A DNA stretch of 64,000 bases from Oopsacas minuta (lineage: Eukaryota > Porifera > Hexactinellida > Lyssacinosida > Leucopsacidae), in the NCBI GenBank assembly GCA_024704765.1, contig JAKMXF010000066.1, positions 310,001 through 374,000 on the forward strand, given 5' to 3'. The notes beneath the pieces were generated by a model, which worked only from the letters and a program-made list of their open reading frames with translations, had not been told where the DNA came from and searched no databases. The number at the start of each line of letters is the position of its first letter. The first letter of the stretch is position 1. The translations under genes and the position numbers were made by a program. Below are positions 50,601 through 61,508 of this stretch, piece after piece.

Positions 50601-53600
50601 ACTTATCACATGCACAGAGGATCTCATGGTTTTAATCTAATGGGTCAGTGATAAATAATTTCCATAGACATACAGTCAACTCCCCCAATATCGAACACGG
50701 ATATAGCGAAGTCTGACATTGTACAAATATGGTCCCAAACTGTCAATATAGCAAAATAACAAATTCATCGGGTTATATCGAACTTCGCTTATATCAAAGT
50801 AATTATTGCAGTCCCTTGCGAGCTTCAATATAACAGGAGTTGACTGTAATCCTTCACAACTAAACTACGAATATTACAGATATATCAAACACGTCAGCAA
50901 ATACGTACACATAATCTGAGGACAATCGTTAATACTATATATAATAATTCAAACACTGATGTTACAGTAACAAATATCGCAGTTATCGACAGTAAATCGA
51001 AATATAAAGGAAAATATAAACTCAATTTAGGTATAGTGGTATACTAGGCTTATACAGATGTAACATAATACTCAGAATGAGAGGTTAAATACACAAAAAA
51101 ATTACAGAAGAATTAAATCAGTCAGTGAAGCATGCAAACAATTCTACTCACTATATTTGTATCTCTGCTGGTACAAAGGGGATATAGCGACGACACTCCC
51201 CCTCTAGGACAAGGGTATTTCATTCCAAAGCATAACTTGCTAGGGGAGCAACTATTAGGCGGGCAAACTCTACTCGACATGACAGCTGATTGTTGGAATT
51301 GTGTCAGAGACGAAGGTACATATCAGAAAACGGATGTGTACACAAATACGGAGAGATTTTACAGGTCTCTCACCTCGACTACTTCCCTCTCTCCCAAGCT
51401 AGAAACCGACTTCACGCTAGGAGCTACGCTAGACATAACCTCAAACGGGATTAGCGGGGGTGTGAGAAATCTCACTGGAGTATCTTTGAACGATTATACA
51501 ACTTCTTTAATTTGTTTTCTAAAAAGTGTGTGTTTGAGCAAAAACAAATTAAACATTGATTTCCAGAAGGATTTTGAAGCATTGAATCCTAGCATTAAGG
51601 AGCCTTGGTTGGAGTCTAATTGGGTAGATTACGAAACATTCTATAACAAATACGGATCTCACTTTATAACAGAAGTAGCATATGGAGCAAGATTTTATGA
51701 GCACGCATTTTCAGACGCAAGAATGAGCTATACTTCGCGAAATTTGACAGTTAGAGCATGCGCTGCATTAGCCGGGCCAGCTGGGATTGGTATTCTGGAG
51801 ATAGAAGCCTGTGAGGGCATAAATAAACAGGAAATAGACTCAGTGTCTTCTCTTGCTATCTACACACTTCTAGTTATAAGAGGGGGTACAGCTAAAACCA
51901 GGGCTGAGCTTTATAAGAACAGAACTGTTGCAGGAATAGCAAAGTTTATGAGTGAAGCAAATGCAACCGAAATGCCAATAAAGTACAATTTCATGCCAAT
52001 TTGGTCGCTCCTACAGTTGAGGTATCTAGACACAGAACACTACTCAAAGGCTAGGAACCTTGCTGCGTATTATCTGGGATTTGGTAATTATGGATGTGAA
52101 TACCAGCCTGTAATTAATACAAGCAAGTTCAAGGTGGAATATTACCAAAGGTTCGAATACGCTCCGACATCCACTGATAGCATTCCAACATTCCAATGCG
52201 TAATAGCGCCTCAGGGCTGTCACGCTGATACCGACTGTCACAAGCATGACATTATACGCTGCTCATGTCACGGAGATTCCTGTATCAGACATTTCCCTAA
52301 CACTCTGGATACTAGTGTTATCAAGAAAGTAGCTCGACCTAACTATGACATAAAATGGGGAGCATACGGTTGTGGACAACACCTCCTAAAGTGTAGTTGT
52401 GACAATATGGACTGGGGATATTCTACAGTATGGCAGCAGGATAAAGACACTGATTATCCTACCATTAAGTCATAAGGGAAACAACTATATATGATTTATG
52501 CATGATTTCTGGTAAAAGACATTTCATGGAGTAATTTGCCTGTAGTTTGTAGGTACGTATATTGTACACGTAGTTATAAATTATTCAAAATCATAAGACA
52601 CGAGATATTGATGATGGACTATTCTTACCTCTAGGGGGAGGTCCTCGGTAGGATGAACCTTGTCCTTGATAGTTTCCTACAATGAATTCACGTATTAATA
52701 CGGTATAAGCACGTGTACGTATTTCAATTAAGAAACATATCTACACAATTCTACAGTCAACGTAATTTAGTATAGGTCAATTTGTTAGGTAGATAGACTG
52801 TTTGTGGAATTACGTGCAATTGTTGTGATAGTATATCGTGGAACCTCTGAATAACGAACAATTTGTGGGTTGTAAATATAAATTATCGAAGTGTTCGATT
52901 CAAGATGCCAAATCGTATATATTTGCGACAAATCAGATTATTCCAATCGTGTAATAATTGAAAAATCTCACAAATATAAAATAAATTTTCATCAACAAAC
53001 ATGAATGGAGCGCGGCGAGAAACTAAGAAATTAATAATATTAGACTAGACCATTATAAACATAGAGAATTACGCTTATCAATAGTAAGTCTATCGTCTAT
53101 GCGGTTGGAACGCCATAAAATTTATCAAAAAGTATGAAACTGTAACCGCAAGATTGTTCAAATACCAAACGACAATTATCTATTTTTAATACAAATGAAA
53201 TACAACACAGATATGGTAGTGTAATATTACTATATACCTCTAGATCCATAATGATCCATTCCACCACCGCCCATACCAGTAGAATAGTCCTCTCTAGGAT
53301 AGTTAGGTGCACCGTAGTGTTGCTGGTCCTGATAAAAATAATTAAACATGAATATATAAGAGATATACTAACCAACCATTCCTCTAGGTGGAGGAGGCCC
53401 ATCATAGGAGGAGGTACCGCCCATACCCATAGATGGTTGTCTCCCTTGTCCCTCGTATGAGTCTGTAGGAGGAGTAGGGTCTCCATAGCTGGGAGGAGGC
53501 TGAGGGGGTCCGTACTGTTGTCCGGGGGCGGAGCCGTAAGAAGGTCCTCCCCTGTACTCAGGTTGCCCTGTACCACCACTTGCTCCACTGTAGCTAGTAT

Positions 53601-56600
53601 TCGCGTACATGCTAGCAGTATTCCCGCTCTGATAGCTTGGCTAGAGAGATATATCAGTCAGTATATACGAAAATATGATCAGCAAATATCATAGAATAGT
53701 GATGTAGCTAGATTGATTAGTTAATACCTGTTGGGAGTATGAAGCATATTGTGAAGTGGAGTATGATGGAGTAGAAGTAGGCGCGTAAGATCCTGCAGCG
53801 CCTGTCAAACAATAGAAACATATTTAGGTGCCCAGTAAAGTACATTAATCATATAATATCTAAGTCAGCGGTTCCCAACTGAGTCAACAGGATCCCAAAA
53901 TTTGTATTGCAGTCTATGGGAGAGGGTTCACTACCTGTTAAAATTGGTATAGGGAGTCATTGGTGAAAAAGATTGGGAACCGCTATCTAAGTAATTAAAT
54001 TTTAGAATAAGATATCTTTGGGAAATGGGTCGAATTCCGATAGATATGCTCTAAGAGTGCTTCCAATGGCCTGGTTCAGATCGGCATTCTTATCCAACGC
54101 AGCAATAAAGCAACGAACGATAAAAGAGTACATACGCATTAAATTCATATAAACAGTGTATTTGCTTGAGCCAGTATATTGATGAAAGAGGCAACCACAC
54201 ATATAAAATAGAATTGATAGTAATGATCGAATATGGTTATTTGTCCTGTGATTTTGTACTTAGATATTATCACAGATTCAGATAAAGGACTTCGTAGAAG
54301 CAAAAGAGACAATTAGAATGGATAATGATTCAATTGGATGGACAATAGTAAGAAACTCTTTGACAGAACTCCAATACATTGTTATAATACCATTACGAGA
54401 ATGCTAATTACAGAAATAAATAATTTAAGAAAGAATTTGAAGCAGCAGGTTTGCCATTACAGATGTTAGTCTCTCTAATTATTTGTTAGATAATCTGCCA
54501 CAGTTACTGAGCGATTCGCTAACACTACTGTTCATTACAAAGTAGAGTTTGATAGTAGACCTCAGGAAATTACTAACACACCGATTGAAAATGTTAATAC
54601 ACATAGGATATAGCAAAATGAACGGAAAAATTACTTTGAAAAATATGAGTTACTGCAGGGAGTATATTGTGTAATCTAAGAAACAATATGAATACTGCGA
54701 GTATCAGGCAAATCTAATTTCGTTCTTCTTTAGATGTTTAATTTGGTAACTTTAGAGGAAATTATCTAAACTGGTATGGTGATTGCCGATTGTTGTCATT
54801 TAAGTATTTTCCATTACTTTGTTATATTAGTGACACATTAGATCGTTATCTAAATACAAAGATATGCAAATCTATCAATTTGCAGTAGAATCACCATTAG
54901 ATTGATAGTTTAACCTTAAAAAAGGCCTTATACGGTTAAAAAGAATGTTGTATATTACATATACATAGCAAGAATCTATAAAAATAAAAGATAAGATAAT
55001 TCTATGAGAAGTTAACGCAACATTTAGCCAATTAGATAATAATACAACGCAGGGAGATTTTGAGAACTGTATTCAAGAATGAATGGAGAGAAGAGCTATA
55101 ACTCAGGGATATGCACAAGAAGCAACATAAAGTTGATATCTCCAGATTTAGTTAGTCAAACTATTTGTATAAGTAAATCGTCAAATAAATTTACTCGAGT
55201 TAAACTGGAAGAATAAAATGGAGCGGTTCATAAACAAGTTCGTATTAAAAGTTAGCGTGAAGAAATATTATCAGAGACTACCAAGTGAAGATACACCTAA
55301 CGAATTGAAGAAAGAGCAAATTCAGGAAATGAATACAGAGAATATTCCAACACAAACCGAATCGAAATTAACTCCACCCTCAAGCACAAAGCTGTTTACC
55401 CTAATAAAGCGAGGTAAAATAGAGAGAGAAGCGAACAGAGGGAAATACACACAATTAGAAGCAAACTGTAATCTCAGTAAAGAAGAGATGGAAGAAATTT
55501 ACAATAACAATTTCACAGATTAACTCGTGTTGTAAGATATGTATAAATACGCATTAACATTTCACTACTTTGGATGAATTTATAATGGTAATAAATTGAA
55601 GTAAATAATATTATTGACTTGGAATTATGAATTCTCTGAATGTATCATTTGAAATATCATAGGATACAATGTTGTAATATATTGGGCAATTTACCATGAG
55701 ATACATAACTATACCGTTGATATTAATAGTACCCAATGAGCACTTATTGTCGAACTACCTAAAACACACTGGAGAGCGAAAACATTTGCTAAAAATTGAT
55801 AATTATGTACCTACGTAAGTACATAAGTTTAACATAACCGTGAGGGACTCAAGGATACTATTCCGATTCACCATTCGGCAGCGTTATACGTTAGGCATAG
55901 GTCGCTAACAACACAATTCAAGCTGTTAGGTTAAAGTTTAACATATTACGTATCATTAATTACATTACTGATCTACAGTCTTGGGCCATCTGCTATATTG
56001 ACTTAAGGCTTGTGAAATATAATATATTCTCGCGTGATGTTGGGAATAATAGGATTAATTACAAGAATGATTTGCATATAAGTAAACGATTCCTAGATGG
56101 AATTACTATTGTCCATAGAATTGACGTTAAAATGCCTCAACTTAAACCTAAAAGTAAAAAATCGAAAAAAAAGTCCAAAAAGACACGAAATGGGAAAAAT
56201 AAAAATTGGTACAAGAAGCTAGAAGGGCCTAGCCAGTTCTACAGTGAGAAGGTATTTAATACAAACAGCTCGAGCGAATCTGATTCTGACTTTGAAATAG
56301 ACTGGGGAGAAGAGCGAAATGAAGTTTCATATGAACTAACTCTAAAGTCCCCTACAGATGACTCTGTAATAGTATGCAGTGTACCAGCAAAACCAACTGG
56401 GAAGAAATACATGAAAGAATTAATACATTGTAAAAACTGTGGTGGTTGTAGCTTAGAGCTTGGATGGGAAATACAAACAGAGGAAGGGAAGTTCTATGTA
56501 ATTGATTATCACTTGATATTTACTATGGAAGAGTTGCTAGCGATAATTCTCACTGAGAGAATACAGAAATATGCCAGGACTCGTAATGTGAAGAAAAAGG

Positions 56601-59600
56601 CGTCAAAAAGTAATTAAATACTCCTAGAGTATAAATAACGTGTAGAACACTGGTTATGTTTGTATTTGTAGATACATATCCATATAGTTAGTATTTGGAT
56701 ATTGTAGAATTGTGTTACATTTTTGAAATAAAATATTTCAATTTGATCTATTAAACTAGACTACTAGTCGAATTGTTTTGACTAAAAATGGTCCTCTATA
56801 TGCGAATTAGATGTTATAAACCATGGATGGTAGATTTCGTGGTTTTAAGTTATATAGAAATTCCTCCCTAATCTCGCATCAAAAATCCTTGACAACATCC
56901 AAGCATGTATAGTAACTAATCCGGGAAAATACCCAAACCAAAAACAGAGGAGTGCCTTATACAATAGAACAACATTCAAGCAGATATACGAAATCCACCA
57001 TCCATGGTTAATAACCATGTAGAGGAGGAAACAATTTTTGTCATATTATATAACAAATAATAAAATCATATGTATTGTACCATGGATATAACTGATATCT
57101 GAATACTACATTTATTACTGACTAGAGAAAATATTCAAAAGTTACCAAGCGCAATCCATGAGAACTCATAAAACCTAAAATATATTAACTGTGGATAAGT
57201 GTGTAAACCAATTTCTTAATTCAACTTTAAATGAACGTCAAAAGATGCGAAAATATGATTAATCCTATGATAATTATAAATATTTGTAAATGTAGTGCTG
57301 GAAAAGATACATATGGACAAGTTGTAAATTCCTGGTTTTCTGCTACTGTAAGTGACAAAGTGAATAATAAATAATTTCAAAAAGTTTTCCATCAATTTTA
57401 TAGAAAATGTCAATCACAATTACTCCAAACATAAGAACATGGGGAAGACAATGTATAGATGAACCGGCAATTACAAAGGACACGAACTCATAATTATATA
57501 TTACCATAGAAATATACGATGGCATAATTAATCCCATTTCTCGTTATAATATCTATAATTAGATGATATATTACTTAATCTGATATAAATAGAGATGCTA
57601 AGTATACATACAATACGATACACGTGTTGCTCTGCTTTATGGAAATGGAAACTAATATGATTAAAGGTAACTTGGCAGATTAACGTGAGTATTAATAGAA
57701 TAACACCTTACTAGATTAAACATATATGAAGCGGCACAATATCTGAAGAGATGGCTGTGTGCACCGTGCACGAGTATATATATATAAGAAAAGAATGGAG
57801 ATTGACATAAAGGCAAAAGTCAGAGATGGGAATAATGAACAGTAAGTTCAGTCGAATATCACCTGAAACAGTGGAGAAAGGAGATATCGTAGTAAACAAG
57901 GTTAAATATCCTCGTCAATACGCAGTGTATATCGGAGAAGGGAAAGTTATTGAGTATATACACAAAGGCAATAGTGTGGGAGAGATTATAACAAATAACT
58001 TGAAGAGTTTCCACAAGAACGGAGTATTAAGAATTCGTGGAATTAGAATATTTAGACTTGAATACCCAGAGAGAGTAGACAGAGCTTACAATCTATTAAT
58101 CAATCCAACTCAGGAATGGAACATGTATAATCATAGGTTTATGAACAGTGAAACATTTGTACGATATTGTACTACAGGGATGTTGAATGATAGAACAATA
58201 CCTATGAGGAGGAGAATAGTTTGGAGTATAGCAGATAAGATTAATAATAGTATTAATGGGAGAGCGAGGAAAAGAATGGAGATTTGATTGTTTGACAATA
58301 ATTATGTATTCTGTAATGTAAAAAAATAATTTAATATGTAAATAAGTATACATGTGGGCAATTCTATTTTACTGATATAGGAACGTTCTTTCGTGTATAA
58401 ATTTGTTTTCATAGGAATGGGGACAACAACAATGCGTAAATACCAAGGGTCTAGTTTTAACAGGATTAGTTTTATGGAAATACTAAAGTCAAATACTTGA
58501 CAATTGTCAAGTTATAGAGCATTATAGTATCTTTATTAGCCCTGCTGGTAAGTTGTAATTGAGTAGACAACTCTGATACCAAGGATGTTGTAAATCTATC
58601 AATCGTAATGAAATCAAGACGGAATGTTTCTATTAACTATCCCTGGTCTATCTGTTACAACTTAAGCGATAAGAACACACACATATGGCACAAGGTGAGC
58701 GGTCCTACCGTCCTGGATCTCAAATATATTATATTATATTATACTATTCGGAATAGGGCAGTATTAAAAAGTCACTTACATATCGTTTCAAAACGACAAA
58801 TAAAATATCTCAATACGTGGGTATTATATCCAAAGCTACCTGATTCCAATAACATTATGTTTTGTTGACCTAACCTGCTTGTGACCAAACGTGGTATTAA
58901 CCAAATACGACATAGAATAATCAATGGAAAGAGACAGTGCATACTCAAATCTACTCACCGAGAAGAAGAAGGAGGAGGTACAAAGATTTTCAGATAAATA
59001 AATCTGATATATACGTAACAATATTCCAAATTTAATAAAACAGGTCAATTGATACAATAGCTTACTTGGGTTGGCCCCATGTTCATAAGACTGAGCTCCT
59101 CCTGTCGTGTAAGGTCTGGATGCAGTATTACTCCCGTAGTAAGGGGAACTAACAGCTGTAGTAGTGGTTATGGTTGTGTCTCCATACGAGTAGCTGCTAT
59201 AGCTACCAGTCCCTGGTCGCTAAATTACAATACAAGTACACTGTTGTATAAACTGTATATACTACCTGAATATTTGAACATTGTCACATAAATGGATTAC
59301 GATCGTTCTGTATAATGAAGATATCAAAAATGACTTGATTTACTCCAGAAACAATGGAATTTGTAAATGCCTAACCAAAAGATGCGCTAATGACGTCAGA
59401 TTACCACACATATATGCTACATACATACGAGTTACGTTGACAATACATAACATAGAATGAAGCAATATGTAAGATACCTGTGTAGCATATGAATCAGTGG
59501 TAGGCTGATATTGAGGAACTGAAGTAGGAGCAGTGGTAGAACGAGCAGTAGACTGAGTGTAGTTATAGTACTGATAAGGATCAGAAGTGTAGCTAGAGAT

Positions 59601-60469
59601 AGAATAGGATAATTGATAAACAAATTGGTAAAGACGTTTGATAATCTCACTTGTAAGTTGAATATGTAGCAGCTTGAGTAGGGTCAGTAGCTGGAGCTAC
59701 ACTAGTAGAGGCAGCAGACACAGCAGCAACACCGCTAGCACTGGTAGAGTAACTACTGTATGGATTCTGATACTGAGGATAGCTATAGGATAGGATAAAT
59801 AAGTTTCAATTGACCTACAACATGCAAGTAAGAAGTAATAATCAGGTATATACCTAGAATAAGCAGCAGCAGTGCTCCCTGTAGACACAGAGGGAGTAGT
59901 TGTGGCTGTAGACTGACCAGTGAGAGAGTAGTTAACTCCGTACAGAGCCTGTGCTGCAGCCGCAGTAGAACTATCGTATAGAGCTAATGGAATAAATGTT
60001 GAAGTAAAGTGAGAGTATTTTATCATATGGCATGGAAATTTTAGAGACCATATATAACTACAGCATAATCTCCATAAACAGGGAAAATGCTATCTAGGGT
60101 CCTCGTTGCTGCCAAATTCCCCCTTCGCGGAGGTACATGTTCATTTGTATGGGCTAGGAGTTCGCTCTATTTATTTTTTCCACTCAGTTTCCAGAAATTC
60201 CGTTTCCACAGGCCCCCGTAAGTGGAAGAATCACTAAAACTCAAAAACTTTGATATAAGAAATGTATGTCAAAATATAATTTTCATAAACGATAAATTAC
60301 TGCATCAAATCGACATGTATTTACCTGTTGGCGCAGGGGTAGCAGTACTGACAGCTAAAGAGGTAGAAGTACCCGTGGCGTCATAAGCAACACTAGCAAC
60401 ACCTGGTATAGCGTAGGGGAGAGGTGGAGGCATCAGGTAGGGATAATACGAAGGATAGCTGTTTGTCAT
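44650..60469 (-). CDS. FET-family RNA-binding protein (FUS/EWSR1/TAF15-like)
   Basis: Fifteen exons join in frame to 687 residues: 60325-60469, 59854-59983, 59651-59782, 59478-59592, 59066-59219, 53728-53801, 53377-53640, 53238-53328, 52629-52676, 50469-50553, 50319-50407, 49698-50061, 46829-46956, 46294-46479, 44650-44708. Residues 1-385 are a Ser/Tyr/Gly/Gln-rich prion-like domain. An RGG segment, an RRM (about 448-530, with [20 protein letters not shown]), a RanBP2-type zinc finger ([20 protein letters not shown], about 582-601) and Gly/Arg tails follow. The last residues, RRVKPY, match the PY-type nuclear import signal of FUS. FET proteins bind RNA and form condensates in transcription and splicing. 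The exon 7 donor (GTTGGT) was chosen to keep frame. Introns 5 and 9 hold genes on the other strand. Confidence 0.88.
44739..44897. mobile_element. MITE with ATAAGAAC inverted ends in FET intron 14
   Basis: Left CAGTGGATGACAGTTATAAG and the reverse complement of the right end CAGTAGGTTCCGGATATAAG align, both followed by AACRCC. A TA precedes the left end. The open frame across it is not a gene. Confidence 0.65.
46080..46222. mobile_element. MITE with CTTAATAG inverted ends in FET intron 14
   Basis: Left AGACTCCACTTAATAGGG and the reverse complement of the right end AGACTACGCTTAATAGAAC are similar, with an inner GGGTCAC shared in inverted orientation. Confidence 0.55.
46541..46606. repeat. Long hairpin-forming palindrome in FET intron 13
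   Basis: Outer arms TCTATCATCAT and ATGATGATAGA pair perfectly over 11 bp. Inner arms AGTATTCGC and GCGAATACT pair over 9 bp around an 8-base loop. The part between pairs with one four-base bulge and a mismatch. Transcripts of either strand would fold. Confidence 0.8.
46957..49697. other. FET intron 12, 2.7 kb, no gene seen
   Basis: AT-rich intron between the RRM exon and the zinc-finger exon. No coding sequence with family features and no clear repeat ends were recognised. Confidence 0.5.
50103..50270. mobile_element. TA-type MITE, inverted copy, FET intron 11
   Basis: Starts TACAGTCAGCTCCCCTTATA and continues ATCGAAGCTCAAGGGATCG, the reverse complement of the family's right half. The far end is degraded. 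It lies about 40 bp upstream of the RRM exon (acceptor side). Confidence 0.65.
50673..50846. mobile_element. TA-flanked MITE (CAGTCAACTCC family), best complete copy
   Basis: The 174-bp element starts CAGTCAACTCC and ends with its exact inverse GGAGTTGACTG, flanked by TA on both sides, as expected for Tc1/mariner/pogo-type insertion. It has no ORF, so it must be mobilised in trans. It lies in FET intron 9, between the MACPF gene and exon 10. Confidence 0.85.
51132..52475 (+). CDS. Secreted MACPF-domain (perforin-like) protein
   Basis: 447 residues, intronless, ATG at 51132. A signal peptide covers residues 1-19 ([19 protein letters not shown]). The MACPF signature appears as [15 protein letters not shown] at 174-188, preceded by a charged and aromatic stretch and followed by an [17 protein letters not shown] segment typical of the domain's end. 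Residues 330-447 are Cys-rich and may form a small disulphide-bonded accessory domain. MACPF proteins include pore-forming immune effectors, but also non-lytic developmental proteins, so lytic activity is not shown. The gene lies entirely within intron 9 of the FET gene on the opposite strand. Confidence 0.85.
   Translation: MQTILLTIFVSLLVQRGYSDDTPPLGQGYFIPKHNLLGEQLLGGQTLLDMTADCWNCVRDEGTYQKTDVYTNTERFYRSLTSTTSLSPKLETDFTLGATLDITSNGISGGVRNLTGVSLNDYTTSLICFLKSVCLSKNKLNIDFQKDFEALNPSIKEPWLESNWVDYETFYNKYGSHFITEVAYGARFYEHAFSDARMSYTSRNLTVRACAALAGPAGIGILEIEACEGINKQEIDSVSSLAIYTLLVIRGGTAKTRAELYKNRTVAGIAKFMSEANATEMPIKYNFMPIWSLLQLRYLDTEHYSKARNLAAYYLGFGNYGCEYQPVINTSKFKVEYYQRFEYAPTSTDSIPTFQCVIAPQGCHADTDCHKHDIIRCSCHGDSCIRHFPNTLDTSVIKKVARPNYDIKWGAYGCGQHLLKCSCDNMDWGYSTVWQQDKDTDYPTIKS
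53866..53984. mobile_element. hAT-type MITE with 8-bp target duplication
   Basis: Ends CAGCGGTTCCCAA and TTGGGAACCGCT are inverted repeats typical of hAT elements. The element is flanked by a perfect direct repeat ATCTAAGT at 53858-53865 and 53985-53992. At 119 bp it is non-coding. It lies about 65 bp before FET exon 6. Confidence 0.88.
55218..55523 (+). CDS. Hypothetical small hydrophilic protein
   Basis: 101 residues starting at an ATG, rich in Lys, Glu, Asn and Thr, with no signal peptide or membrane segment. No family was recognised. It lies in FET intron 5 on the opposite strand, about 600 bp before another unknown ORF. Its length and regular charged composition slightly favour a real gene, but it could be a chance ORF or an exon of a larger gene. 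Confidence 0.35.
   Translation: MERFINKFVLKVSVKKYYQRLPSEDTPNELKKEQIQEMNTENIPTQTESKLTPPSSTKLFTLIKRGKIEREANRGKYTQLEANCNLSKEEMEEIYNNNFTD
56132..56617 (+). CDS. Hypothetical basic protein with CxxCGGC motif
   Basis: 161 residues from the ATG at 56132; the frame stays open upstream to about 56012 without another ATG. The N-terminus is strongly basic ([19 protein letters not shown]), like a nuclear or nucleolar targeting signal. A Ser/Asp/Glu patch ([13 protein letters not shown]) resembling casein-kinase-2 sites follows. Then comes a more globular part with HCKNCGGC, which might bind a metal but lacks a partner Cys pair, and a basic C-terminus. No family was recognised. It lies in FET intron 5 on the opposite strand. 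Confidence 0.5.
   Translation: MPQLKPKSKKSKKKSKKTRNGKNKNWYKKLEGPSQFYSEKVFNTNSSSESDSDFEIDWGEERNEVSYELTLKSPTDDSVIVCSVPAKPTGKKYMKELIHCKNCGGCSLELGWEIQTEEGKFYVIDYHLIFTMEELLAIILTERIQKYARTRNVKKKASKSN
57826..58287 (+). CDS. LRAT-like pseudoenzyme, nested in FET intron
   Basis: 153 residues. ATG at 57826 gives MGIMNSKF, an N-myristoylation-type start (Gly2, Ser6), as in the paralogue at 5859. The fold landmarks persist: [21 protein letters not shown] and a FVRYCTTG segment. All three catalytic positions are changed: first His to Gln31, second His to Glu43, nucleophile Cys to Ser108 (NSETF in place of NCEHF). The C-terminus is basic ([20 protein letters not shown] then RKR), which could support membrane contact. 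It is probably a non-catalytic lipid-binding or regulatory paralogue. The reading frame is intact, so decay into a pseudogene is not evident. Confidence 0.75.
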   Translation: MGIMNSKFSRISPETVEKGDIVVNKVKYPRQYAVYIGEGKVIEYIHKGNSVGEIITNNLKSFHKNGVLRIRGIRIFRLEYPERVDRAYNLLINPTQEWNMYNHRFMNSETFVRYCTTGMLNDRTIPMRRRIVWSIADKINNSINGRARKRMEI

Positions 60470-61508
60470 CTCTCAATGATGAAATTATATAAGTCACAAT
60501 ATGCTAATTATAGAATTAAAATATAGTCAACTACATACGGATTATAATAGCTGAGGTTGCATAACAATACCAATGTTTTCAGTGTAGTCTATTGGCTCAT
60601 AACAACCATGATTAGTGTCAACCTGAGGAGAAAACTACACAATTCACGGAGTATGTAAATTTGTAAATAAATTATATTCTATATATAGTATACAAAGGTG
60701 ATAATTATGTATTCAAATATTAAATCGTGAGTAGAATAATTTTACCCATAACTCTTATGGGTAAACCATTTGGTTTACTTACAAGTGTAATGGGTAAAAT
60801 TATCGCACAGTGCGGAGAAGATTACTTGGATAAAGACGAATAATCTCAATCCAGTGAATTCACAATTCTTATAAGAGCCAGTCACACAGTCAGGACTCTA
60901 TGAATATACAGTAGTGCTTTGAATTGATATTGTTACCTTATAGCTTAGTATCATAGTCAGTCTACCCGGGCACTGATTAGTACAAACTAGACAAATTGCT
61001 ACAAATTTTGCATACATACATTTGGAGCCTAGATTGCCTTAGAGTAGCCAATTCAATACCTACGTCTCCTTCGATACGATTGCTCAAGTTGAACTGATCA
61101 ATTCTTATTATACAACTAACTGGTGTAAATCCAAACGAGTGATTTAATTCTGTTAGTTTATTAAATGACTGATTATTGAATGTCAGCTTCTGATATGAAA
61201 AGGAGTGACATGTGATCTGTTCAGTGTTATTTCAATGAAATCGAAGCCATTTTCAAATTGTTTCTACTGGGGTACTAACTAGTACTCATTGGACGAATTG
61301 CTACATTTTGCATCCTGCGATAATATGGTTGCCAAACAGCTCAATTCCTTTTATCCAACTTCAACAACTAATCTGTATGGACATGACTTTAGTGAGTTTA
61401 GATTCCTTGAATTTTATAGTTTATACGTAATTTATTTGAATGTTTTAATCCCAAATTGGATAATTAACTTTAATAATCACACATCTGAATTATCAAATAG
61501 CCATTAGA
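60470..61508. other. Bidirectional promoter region between FET and ubiquitin-fusion genes
   Basis: A gap of about 1 kb between divergently oriented genes. It holds a 68-bp palindrome (60736-60803). Parts of the region recur at 63070-63205 and 63650-64000, so it belongs to a local duplication. No TATA site was assigned. Confidence 0.65.
60736..60803. repeat. 68-bp imperfect palindrome with perfect 16-bp core
   Basis: Ends ATAATTTTACCCATAAC and the reverse complement of GTAATGGGTAAAATTAT pair with one mismatch over 17 bases. The centre contains the perfect palindrome TAAACCATTTGGTTTA. It is missing from the duplicate downstream. Confidence 0.75.

Larger units (their letters stand above)
53802..59065. 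other. FET intron 5 (5.3 kb), host to genes on the opposite strand
   Basis: The intron separates prion-like-domain exons 5 and 6. It contains the LRAT-like gene (57826-58287), two unknown ORFs (55218-55523, 56132-56617), a hAT-type MITE (53866-53984) and AT-rich filler. Alternative FET exons cannot be excluded. Confidence 0.6.
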
